DNA of 64,000 nucleotides from Climacium dendroides (Eukaryota; Streptophyta; Bryopsida; Hypnales; Climaciaceae). This document shows, one piece after another, positions 49,736 to 61,600 of this stretch. The notes beneath the pieces were generated by a model that saw nothing but the letters and a program-made list of their open reading frames with translations, was not told the DNA's origin and ran no database searches. Made by a program: the position numbers and the translations under genes. The stretch is taken from NCBI GenBank assembly GCA_950106755.1, contig OX467087.1, forward strand, positions 14,326,047 through 14,390,046, given 5' to 3'. Position 1 is the stretch's first letter; every line of letters begins with the position of its first letter.

Positions 49736-51139
49736 GAATGCATGATAAGTCTTTATAATTATTATTTTATAAAAATATTTCCAATCATGCATATATAGAA
49801 ATCATATTTTCACAGAATGTGATATTACTGAAATAGAGTAGCAATTCACAATCACCTCTGTAATATCACTTTTTACAAAGGATGATATTATAGAAATAAT
49901 ATAGTCGTTGCAATTGAGGTGATATTAAAGAGGATCAATATGGTGATATTATAAAGGTAGCAATTCCATTGCTTTTCTTGGCTTTATAATTCTTTTGCAT
50001 TTCTATGATTTTGTGCTTTTGTAAGCTTTGAACTTCTAATTTCAATTTTCTATTGTTACTACCAAATGATTTGAGAAATTTATTAGATTGAACTGATTTT
50101 AGATTTCACAACAATTAAATTGTTCACGAAGCTTTTGAGATTTACAAGTTTTTCTTTTAAATTCTTCTATTTGGGTTGCTATTGTTTATAACAATTGAGT
50201 CAAATTTTTAATGCATTCTAATGTATGTTTATCTTTTATTGTATTCCTCATTGCATGTATATAGATTTTAGAACTATTACTTTTTAATTTTAAAATAATA
50301 AGTTTGAATTTTTGATAATATATATATTTTTTAAAATTAAAAAATTATCACACATCTAGATTTATTAAATTTATCAAATTCATTTGAATATATATATATA
50401 TAATTTCAATTTCATATTTTATTTGAATTTTTGAGCTTGGAAATTTATAATGTTTTAGTTTAGTAGATTTATGACTATGTGAAAATTTATGAACTAATAA
50501 TATGACCTTGATATGACAATACAATTGTATGTGACCTAATGCATCAATGATGTAAGTGAGGGGATGATAGGGTGAATAAACTTAGGAAGTGAAAGAACCA
50601 AATTCAAAATTGCTATCTTTAATAGAAATTTAAGAAATTTGTAATTGGGTTATAATTACATTTTCTATATTTTTTGGATATACATGATTGGTGTAACTTA
50701 TATAGATTTGCACTCATTGTAAATAAAGTCATCTTTGACATAAAAACACATATTATATTGGATGTCACCTAAAATTCATCTCTTAAAATACTTGTTTCTT
50801 ATAGTGAGAGTTTGTGTAGTTAGGTTTGAATGTTTTTTTTTAATTTTAAAATTTGATGATTAAGTGTGATTTCTCTCTAGTTTTAGGTTTGAATCATATT
50901 ATTCATACATTGTTTCTATTTGAGATGGCAAGAGGCTTGCTATTCCCTAGGTTCAATCTCTACGGTCATAAATTCTAGAATTCCACATCTGTATGAGGGG
51001 TAAATTTTAGAATTTCTTTTCCAAGGTCTAATGAGTTGGAAATGGGGCTTCAAAATTTTTCAATCTTCAATGGGTGTCACTAGTAGTAAAGAAAGTAGTG
51101 GAGCTTTAGTTATTTTTATTCTAAAAGTAGTCTTTTGTT

Positions 51140-52330
51140 ATCATCCATGACTAGTGTGCCATGTGCCATTGCTACAACCAAAATAAAAATAAAAATATAT
51201 TTTAAATATTTTTAAAAACTTTGAAATTCAACGTTTTTTGGCATGAAGGAGTACAAGGGCATTGTTGTAGTGTAAGAGATTGTATTCTAGTGTGCCTTGC
51301 AAGAGCCAAAATAAAAGCAAAAATAATTTTCTAATTTTCTAATTCATTAAAACTTTAAAATTCAATAAGTTTCACACCATGGTGTGAGGATTTTTGTTCT
51401 TGGTAAGAATATAAAGTTTTATACACATAGGAGGTCAAAGGCTTTGTTTTGTGGTGTATAGACATGCCATGTGTAAGTTATGGTTTTTTCAAAATAAAAG
51501 ATAATAGAGTGTAATTTTTAAATTTAAAAAAATCCATACCTAGTGTGCCATGTGTCATTGCCACAGCCCCATAAAGTAAAAATTGTTTTTTATTTTTATT
51601 TTTATTTATTAATTAGAACTTTGAAATTTAATGACTTTCATAGTGTGCCTTGTGTTGTTGCTACAATATAATAAAAAGTAATAAAAAGTAACATAATATA
51701 ATTTTTTAGTTAAAATTTTATATACCTTTCAACAAATGCCACAATGGAAATAAAAATGAAAATAATTATTTAGTTTTTTAATTTAAAAAAAACTTGAAAT
51801 TCAATAATTTTGACATTGTAGTGTAATAGGTTGTGTTCTTTATACAAATAGAAAGCATTATGTACAAATGAGTCCAAGGTCTTTACTTTGTAACCTTTCA
51901 ACATACCATGTGAACACTAGGATTTAAAAAAAATAAAAGATACTTTAATTCAATATTTTAATTTTTAAAAATTCATAACTTTTACATCATAGGTCCAAAT
52001 GCCACAAACTTGGCATGAATAAAAAGTTTTCTACACAAAGGAGGTCAAGGACTTTGTTTTGTGGCGTTTTTATTTTTATTTTTCCAAAATAAAAGATAAT
52101 TAAAGTCAATTTCTAAGTTCATAAAAACTTTGAAATTCAATAACTTTCACACTGTAGGTACAAACACCATGAAATAAAGTCTGTGCATCCCTCCTTGCCA
52201 AGAGCTTTTGAGTGGTACCAAGAATGCCATTGGATGCCTCATAGTTTGTTAAATTTCAATGTATCAAACAAAACAAAACAAACAACCTATTTTAAGGTAT
52301 AAAGTTTTTAAAAATCTTGAAAGTTACCCG
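51140..52330 (+). repeat. Degenerate repeats of ~150-170 bp
   Basis: Blocks repeatedly contain TGCCATGTG(C/T)CATTGC(C/T)AC, AAAATAAAA..., then TTTGAAATTCAATAACTTTC-like text and a phrase about CATGAAAT. Examples sit near 51,160, 51,300, 51,540, 51,650, 51,800, 51,960 and 52,130. The end of the array resembles 7,000-7,260. The class is unknown. Confidence 0.5.
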
Positions 52331-52814
52331 TCTGGTACACTGAAAGGAAGTTGACTCCACCATGCATTTTCCTTGAAAACTCCATGGTGAAAGTTGTTAT
52401 GGCTACAATTAAGTAATTCATTATTGTAACGGATTCAAGATAATAGAATAATGGAAGTACGACAATTTATAATTGTAAGATATTGACTTAGACTTGGCCA
52501 TTCAAACTTTTTCTTGCAAAATGATGCAATCTAGGCTTCAAGTGCATTTAAGTTTGAAAGCTAAAATTTGATATCAACACCATCATAACTTGTGAGCTTT
52601 CAATTATACAAAATAAATAATTTGGAGGCCTTCTAGGCTTGGCCTAAGATATTGAAAACACCTCCATTACATAATCATGTATTAGGATTGTGAAGTGAGC
52701 TAATGTAAACTTTTCCAATAAAAAACAATAGTAAGTAAAAATGACTCAAAATTTGTAAAAAAAATTGAAAAAACAATCACATTGAAAACTTAAACTTTTT
52801 ACAAAAATGTAAAA

Positions 52815-54050
52815 CACTAGAAGAAAATGAGAGGTTTTGCAACTATACTATGTTTTCAGTTGTATAGGACATTTGTGACTAGTTTGTGACTAGTGATAAT
52901 TTGGAGACCTTTAGTTGTAGTGGATACCCTAAAATTTAGGAAAAAGGTATACCAATTGCAAAAATCATGTCTTGTTTGTGATTCATCTACAACTTGTTTG
53001 CAACTTGTATATTTATAGATTTTAAAATATTGATCTCAATGATTTGTAGATTGCAAAATTTTAAAACTACCTTTTTTTAGATTTTAGAATTTCAAATCTA
53101 ACTTTTTTAGATTTTAGAATTTCAAATCTAACTTTTTTAGATTTTAAAATTTCAAATCTACCTTCTTTTTAGATTTCAAAAATTCAAATATTGATATTTA
53201 ATAGATTTCATTTGTTTAGAAAACCTTATAATTTTGTAGATTTTAAAATTTCTTGAATTTTAAATATTTTTTTATTTCTATAGATTGTAGATTTCTACAA
53301 ATTGTAGAAATCTATACTCTATAAAAATCTATAAATCATAGAAATTTAGAAACTATATAAAAATCTTAGAATTAAATCAACAAAATTCATTGCATAAGAC
53401 TATATCAACTTACAAGTCTTATATGTCCAACCTAATGGTACTCTTTATAATTGATATGGGACAATTGATATAAAACAAATGAGAATGAACTTTAAAAGCA
53501 AATAGGAAACAACTAGAAAACGACTAAGAAACAATTGGTGTATGACTTAGAAGTGACTAAAAAACAACTAGCTTCACTACTAGAAAGTTTAATTTTTTTT
53601 GTTGATTTAGTCACAATCATTTGGTTCACTTTTCTATTGATTTCTATCCAAATCAACAAATTATTCTCCAAATCAGCTAAAAAGTAAATCAAATCTATGC
53701 AACTGAATCAACAAAAAGTTGAATTTTCTAGTATTATAGCCAATGACTAAGAAACAACTAGTGTATGACTAGAAAGTGACCTAGAAACAACTAAAAAGTG
53801 ACTAGGAAACAACTATGGTCATTTTACAATTGCAATCTTTTCCTAGTAGTTTCCTAGTCATTTTCTACAACCATAAATAGACTATTTTGCAACTAATATA
53901 ATGTATCAATAAAGTAAAACAACGACATAAAATAATTACTTTAAATTTTGTGTTAATAAAGAGGTTTTACAGTTGTAGGATAGTTGTATAGGATACTAGT
54001 TGCATAATTGCATAATAGCTGGTTGTGCTGGACATATTTTTCTTCTAATG
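52815..54050. mobile_element. Non-autonomous CACTA-type transposon, copy 2
   Basis: The 1,236-bp element begins CACTAGAAGAAAA. It ends with the inverse complement of CATTAGAAGAAAA, one base different. AAA flanks both sides (52,812-52,814 and 54,051-54,053) as a 3-bp target duplication. The termini match those of copy 1 at 5,183-6,253. Subterminal motifs such as CAACTAG, GACTAG and AGTTGTATAGGA recur in both ends. There is a 31-bp tandem repeat (TTTTTTAGATTTTAGAATTT) at about 53,068-53,160. No transposase is encoded. Its interior is far more AT-rich than copy 1. Confidence 0.8.
53578..53731. mobile_element. Possible small MITE nested in CACTA copy 2
   Basis: The left end TACTAGAAAGTTTAATTT and the right end (inverse of TACTAGAAAATTCAACTTTT) form an imperfect inverted repeat about 25-30 bp long, both running into TTGTTGATT. 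The 150-bp block interrupts the GACTA/CAACTA motif array of the host element. The target duplication is not clear. Confidence 0.45.
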
Positions 54051-55689
54051 AAAGGAATTTGGAATTTTTGTAGAGACTAATTTGTTCCTAATTTATCTAT
54101 TCCAAAGAAATTGTGAAGATGTCCAAGGTTTGTACAAAGTGGGAATTGATGCATTAGCACTAGTACAATGATGTGACTTTGGAGTAATGGAGTAATGAAT
54201 TCATATTGTTTTGTTTGTAAAAGTTGTTTGAAATGCCTTAAAATGTTGTTTGATGACCACTTTTGAATCCAATAGTCTTCTTAAAGACACACCATAACTT
54301 CAAGGCTTAACCATAGAGGACAAAATATCTCCTTAGAAGACAATGAATGTTCACATAAGTTTCTATGATTTCAAATTTTGATATCATTTTTGAAGCATTT
54401 TTTTACAATAGGAGAATAAATTAGTTTTATAGGATTATGAGTTTTACTTCAATCACTCTCTAATATCTAAAATTATGCCACCTTAACTGTAAAATGTGTA
54501 AGTCTAGGAGAAAAACTCAAAACAAGCTCTATATTCTATTCTTTGTTATTTCTATAAGTATTAGAAGTCTTATTTTCTTCAATTACGGTTGTTATGTTGA
54601 ACACTATAATAAGATGTCTAACACAATGTTTAAGATGTCTAATAGATTCCTCCAATTGTCTAATAGATAAATCTTTAGAATATTTCAAAAATATTTGAGA
54701 ATATTTAAGAATATTTCAAAAACATTTCAAAATATTTCAAAATATATCAAGAATATGCTATAAGCACAACTAATGTACTAAATACATGTCCAACACCACT
54801 ATTTGATAGATGTCCTATAAGACAAATATGGATAAATTTTTTCAACAAAAACAACCTTGCCTTCAATCAAAAGTCAATATATTTTCATTTACCATAAAAA
54901 AAAATAGATTGAGCTACTTAAAATTACCATGTTCCCTAAAAGTGTATTATTCTATATGAAATCATGTCAAAAAGAATTTAGTGTTGAAATTTGAAATTTT
55001 TAAATGACTTTATTATCAACAAAAGTGTTAGGAGTGTAAAAAACAACACCATTTTTGTAGTGGAGCTTCAAGGCACAAATAACAATTGAAAATTGAATAA
55101 TTATTAAATCTCTTTATTTTTCTCCATTGTCCACCTTTTTCCAATTTGAATAGAGTTATCAACAACACTAGAAGTGCATGGGATGAGTAATATAGCCACT
55201 AATGATAAAATCCTATGAACTCACCATTTAGGTTTTTGTACATTTAGGAAAGAAAAAAATTAATAATATTTGTCAAATGTCAACAAAAGGAATTAGGGTT
55301 GTTGGAAGAGAATTTATAATCAAGAAAATATAAAGTTTCAAGACTGTATTGTATCTAGAATAATAAGTTGCAACATCTTTAAGCAATACAGTATTATAGT
55401 TACACTAGGAAGGGAAAAGAAGGTACCTAGGGCATTGAAACATTACAAATCTCAATTTATTTATGAATGTGCTTATGAAGATGTGTAAGCACAATTGGGC
55501 TACAATGGTAATGTCCATGACTATAAAAGCATCAAATTTATGAAAAACTCTCTTCTTGAAAAACTTTTGACTACCAACATTGAATTTTTGTATGCCCATA
55601 ACACTACTAATACCTTAATCTCAACTATACCTAAAAAATGGAAAAAATTAGAATGTTTTCTTATCTTGTTTGGATACATATTGTTTTTC
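54051..55689. other. Intergenic DNA, no gene supported
   Basis: The DNA is AT-rich with an ATATTTCAAAA-type short repeat near 54,680-54,750. The right limit includes the 3' flank of the zinc-finger gene, whose antisense produces a plus-strand frame at 55,495-55,767 that I do not accept. Confidence 0.5.
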
Positions 55690-58600
55690 TTAGGGCCTTT
55701 CTTGTATATTAGTACTTATTGCACCTGTCCAATCTTGCCTCTCGATTTGACTATTACTAGTACTTAAACTACTATCACTACAACTACTATTGCACCTGGA
55801 TCCAATTTGCCCTTCATTGTCATTTTTTTCATGATTTTGTATTTCTAATGTAGTAGACCTAATACCACACAATGACCCACTCTCACATGCTAAAATTGAA
55901 TCTTGTTGAAGTTCCTCATTAATTAAAGTACCTCGTAAACCAACTCTACTACCTTTTTGTGTAACACTATTTTGAATGTTTATTGACATTTGTTCATTTC
56001 GTAGGTTTCTTGATTTTTTTGTGCCAATTTGATCACAATTATTAAAAATTTGATTATTAACATCCTCTTTTTTGAAAATTGATCTTGTAGATAATGATGG
56101 TTGACTATTCATAAAATCAACCCATACAGATGTTTGAAGCTCATGATTTTCTACCTCACATTTGCTTACAATTGTTTCAGGATCTTTCATTGCTTCGCGC
56201 CATCCTGTACATGTATTGAAGAATTTAAATAGTTTATTCTAAAATATTCCAAAAATGCCGCAAAAAAGATGGATACAAATATTAGGACAATTGAAAGTAG
56301 CAATATTAATTTAACTACATAACCTAGTTCATTTGACATGTATCAATAAAATTATCATTAAAAAATTACCAAAAAATTAATTGAAATAGACTTACTATTC
56401 AAATGGTATTCTACAACTTTAGCAATCCAAGTGGAATTATTAAAGTTTGTCTCTACAAAGGCCTTATTAGCAATACTTTCCGTATCATCAATCTTGTTTT
56501 GAAAAATGCATATTGTCTTTTGCTCTGAAGCATTGCATTTTATAGATTGACAAGTAGTTTTGATATCGTCTCTTGACATCATGGAAGCAACTTGACTACT
56601 TTTATTTTGACATTGTAGATGTTGTGTGTGATGTAGAATATTTGGGAGAGCATTTTCTTCTACACTCTTTAAATTCAGTATACTAGATTTATCTTCCAAT
56701 TGTGCTTTTATATTGGTTGTCAAAGTTGAACAATGTTCAACTTTGTCGATATCTATGTCACTAACTTGCATTTTTTTAGATCTAGATAAAACTTCATTTA
56801 TGCTTCTAAGAGGTTCTTCATGTATTTTTTTGTTTTCATTGTTTATATTGCCTTCAATGCTAGTTCCATCATTTGCTTTAGGATCAATATTCTCAATGAT
56901 TGATCGGACTGGCCGCCAAATTTTTTGAGGTACATAACGTATTGGTCCATTTGACCATGGAGGTTGTTTGGACATAATTCCTTGGTCTCCGCGGTCCCCA
57001 AGTGGATAAGTGTAAGTCCTTTCAAACATTGGTCCTCTTACATGCCGTCCATTGAAATTCACTAAAGATGTAGATTTTAATGTTGAAGTTCTATATTGGC
57101 TTGGGCCTCCAAAAGAATCAATCACTTGCATGTTTGAAGATTCTTCAAATTCTTCAAATTTTATTTTTTCTTGCCCTTTTTGCTGCCCTAATGTATTTGT
57201 CATTGAATCTTGATTGTATCGAACTGATGGAGCTGCAAGAATAGATGTATATAATTGATTTGCTTGAAGAGGAGTAGAAACTCTTGCGCTAGTGCTTCCT
57301 ATTTCAAGCCTAGATTGATGTACGTAATCACCAAGGGGTACAGAAACTGAACCAATCAATATACCTTTTTTATGACTTACAATTACTGATCCACTTGTAA
57401 TATGATTGACATGATCCTTTGTTGAAGGTAGAATCGATTGATTTGATCCTTCAACCTTGGATTCAAGCCCAATTTGGTAGTCAATTCCTTTTTCAATATT
57501 AAGTTTATTCTCCAATTTTGCTTTCAATTCACACTGATAAGAAGTTAATGGATACCTTCTAGAATTTTTTGAACAGGTGGATGCACATGAATTGGACAAA
57601 GGTGGCCAATCTTCTAAATTTGCATTAAGATTAAATGATGTTGTTGCCATGTTGCCTCCAGTGCTAGCTACTACCTTTGCCAATGGAACCGCAACATGCA
57701 CAAACTCATTTTTTTCAAAATTTCTTGGTTCGTGTTCTTTTTCTAATCCATTGATATTAGTAATCTTATTGGCATTTGTTCCACATACTAAAATTGCATG
57801 TCCTATAATTGCATTGTCTTTTTGTATTTTGTGTTCTTGGGAATCTTCATGTTCTTGACCATCTTTAATATGCTCTGGTGAAGTAGATATGTGTGCCTTT
57901 TTAGCCCACTGTTGAGTGGCTAGAAATGGTATACTTCCTCTAAGATTTGTTGCTTTTCCATGGATGAATCCCAGGAGAGGACTGTTGTTGCATTCATTAT
58001 TTGAAGTATATGGAATTCCAATAGAAGGCTTTCTCAATGTTTGGTAAGTGTTTTGTTGTATTCCTTCTTGAAACCTTTGATTAGAGACCCAATTACCTCT
58101 TTGATGAGAATCTTGGTAATCAAACCTTATAGGTTCCTTATATGGTCTCCATAATATACGCTTTCGAGACTCTACAACACTTTGATCTTGTTTTAATATA
58201 TGGACACACTCTCTTTGATCTTCCACCTTGCTTTGGTTATTAGAAGGAGATTTGGAATATTGCTCTCGATCATTGCCATTAGAAATAATACTAAAGCTAC
58301 TTTGTTGCATTTGGTCTTCAACAACATGATCTATCCAAAAAAACTACAATTTTAGCATTTCACACTCATGAATGTAATTGATCATAGATATAAATAATCT
58401 CAAATTGATTCAAATTGATAGAACGATTTAGGCATGAAACTATATATTAGCAAAGCTTCACATTTCAATAGGAAATTATTGAAAAAAGTGCAAAAATTGG
58501 TATAAGATGTTAAAAATAAATGCAAACCAATGATCTAGAGGACTAAAGTTATTGAACCTAAGACATCTTTTTTGGATGTCACATGGACAGAACGTATATC

Positions 58601-61600
58601 CTTCAACTTTTGTAGATGTTTGTCTTCTCCACAAACGTCATGATCTCTCCAACTTATGCTTTGAATTAACACATTGACCTCCATTTCTGAAGGCTCTAGC
58701 AATGGATTTTCTAATCCGGAAGAATTTGCAGATGTTGAACTAGTAGTGGGAGAATTGTCTTCTTCAACAATCTCAAGTGAAGGATTTTCACCATCTATTG
58801 ATTCATTCTCTTCATTCAAAATCAATTTAGTAGCACCAGATTTACACTCTTTCAACACCTTTTGTCGAGATTTTTCCTTCTTTTTCTTTTTCCTTGCGAC
58901 ATTCCTCACTTGCCTACAAGTTCAAGTTAAACAAAACTTAGGTACTAGAGTCTTTATAGATTACAAGAACTTGGAAGTACAATGACTCCATTCAAATTTT
59001 TAGTTTCAATTCAAGCATCATTCCTTTGAATATCATTTTAATTATCAATCCATGAGCTTAATATTTTCTTATAGATTATAGATTGTTGTCAATTACCAAA
59101 AAAATGAATGAATGGATTGAATTGGATTTCACCTCTCTAATACCTCTAAAGACGTGATAACTCTACAAATTTTGGCATTGTAGCAAGTCATTCTAAATAC
59201 TATATATAAACAAATAAGCTCAAATAATTTCATTATTTTAGAGTGAAATTGGAGCATCACTTCATTTGTGCAGCTTCTTCTTCTTTAACCAACTCTTGTT
59301 GATTACGCAATGCCTCAGCATCTTTGTTTACCATCCAAGCCTTGACCTAATATGCCAAGACTTTAAAAAAATACAATTGATTGGTTGCATGAACCAAGAG
59401 TCAATCAAAATCAAATACAAGATTTGAAAAGAAGTATACACTAAAATAATTGAAAGTAATTAGATTTTATCACTAGCATGCTTACCAAAGTTTGTTCAAC
59501 AATATAGCCTAAAGAAGCCACTAAGTTCTTTTCTTCTAGTCCAATCTTATTGACTTCACCTTGGGAACATAAGAATGTTCTTTCGCTAGCTTCATCTAAA
59601 ATAGAAAGAATTTTTTCAGATGAGAATAGAAAGTCTCTTTGCTTTTTGTCCAACATATCCTGAAACAAGTTCATATGGATTTAAAGGTTTAAATACAAGA
59701 TCACCAAAATCACAATTCTTTCTATTGGAAATATGAAAATTCTTAATTAGTAGCTTATTAACTTGCAATTTTTGATAAAAACACCTTCCATTTAGTTTAT
59801 AGCCCCATAAAATCTTTTCAAAGTTGGCATTGAAGTAAAGACTCAATTAGAATTAGAATTTTTAAATTTTATATTGATTTCATTTTTTCTACACAAAATA
59901 ATTTAAATAAAGCCTTGTGATTACCTTATGCATTATGGTTCAATAATAAAATTCAATTTTATTATACTTATATGATATATAATATTTAAATTTTCAAAAA
60001 AAAGGTGGGAGATGACATACAAGAAGATCTTGCCCTGCTTTTAAATACGTCGGTGGAAGAGTTATTGAATTGTTTTGCCCTTTAAAAGCAATCAAATTGC
60101 TCACAACCACTTCCCCCGATAGATCCTAAACAAATAGTTATACATTGCTAATTTCATTTTTTAAGTGAAATAATTTTGTGAGAGGTTTAATCCAATAGCT
60201 AGAAGAAAAATTTGAGGCAAATTTCATTAATTTAGTTATTAAGGTGCACATAGAAAAATTTCTAGGAAGGTATAATGAACAAAGAATTAAATATATCAAA
60301 TTCAATAAATTCTAAAAAAATTCTAAAAAAATCTTGACTATTGTATTTTAATTAACTCTTAAGAGTTCTAAACTATAGCAATTTTGTATATTCTTAAAAA
60401 TATAGAAATCATTGCATTACACAACAATAAAGTTGTATCCAATGTTGCTTATTATCTAGACAATAATAGGAGTCTTAGAAAAAATGAAGTTAAAAAACTT
60501 ACATTTGATAAATTCTAATAGGAGTGAATCAAGATTTTTCATCATGTATTATAAATGAAAAAAAAATCAATACCTCCAAATCATATTTTCTTGAATTTTC
60601 AAAGATTTGTTGCGCCTCATCATGGTTCAACTATAATATCAGTCATGAACGAATGTTGTCAACATATACTTCAAAGACTACCTACACATTGTTTTTGGTG
60701 TCCACGTACAATTTATAGGCAAATTATACCATTATTTAGATTATAAAGGAATTAAATTGGATTATACTTCCATTCATATCCTATTAAATCCTAAGATTAA
60801 ATCACCATTCTCAGGCAAATATAAGCAAAGTACCAAAAGATTAGGAATCTCACTAGAATTAAAAATTTTACCTTATCCCAAAATGCAATTATATTTTTCC
60901 TCTTTAGTGTAAGATCTTCCTGAAAAATACATTAAAATATTATAGTCAATGCATAGCCTTGAATTTTGTTACCAAAAAGATGATTATCAAATTCAATGAG
61001 TGCAGATTGTTTGACTTTGCAATTAGAACTATTTGGTGTGATATTTTAGAATAAATTAGGAGATGAAAATTGATAGCTAAAAATTAATGACATCAACAGC
61101 TAGAATTTGTCTAAAATTAATTGAAAAAAATAAATCTTAATTTCAAAAATTTGTATTTATAAATGGTAAAAAAAAGATGAGAATAAACCTTGTCAACATA
61201 ATTGATCCGTCGATGATGGGTACGGGTATGCCGCCGATAGTTCAAAGGAGAAAAAAATTCACAAGGACATTTTTCACATTTTTGCAATTGTACCTTTGAA
61301 GGTGATAACAATGGCCAATTTGATAAATCTGTAAAATGATCCACATCCAAACTTAGATCTTTTGCTTACAATCAAATCAAATACAAGGTATGTGAATAGT
61401 AATCTCCATTAGCCAACTTATAGGCATTTTACATTATTATTATCATTAAAAAATCATATTTAGTTATCCTTTAAATCATGAAATGTTGTTCTTCATTTGA
61501 TCTCTCTACAAATTCTTATTTTTAATTGTAGTTGAATTTTTCATTCAACTACTTTGGAAATGATTATGAGCCACCTATGATAGAATATGCTCTAACCACA

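Larger units (their letters stand above)
49152..52814. other. AT-rich intergenic DNA between the coiled-coil gene and the second CACTA element
   Basis: No exon chain is visible. The part next to 49,152 should hold the coiled-coil gene promoter. Two repeat arrays inside are listed separately. Confidence 0.5.

Noticed and set aside
55495..55767. 90-codon plus-strand frame
   Set aside because: It overlaps the last exon of the zinc-finger gene on the opposite strand and shows no supporting features.
57577..57858. 93-codon plus-strand frame inside 56,396-58,330
   Set aside because: It is the antisense shadow of a 645-codon exon that joins neighbours in phase.
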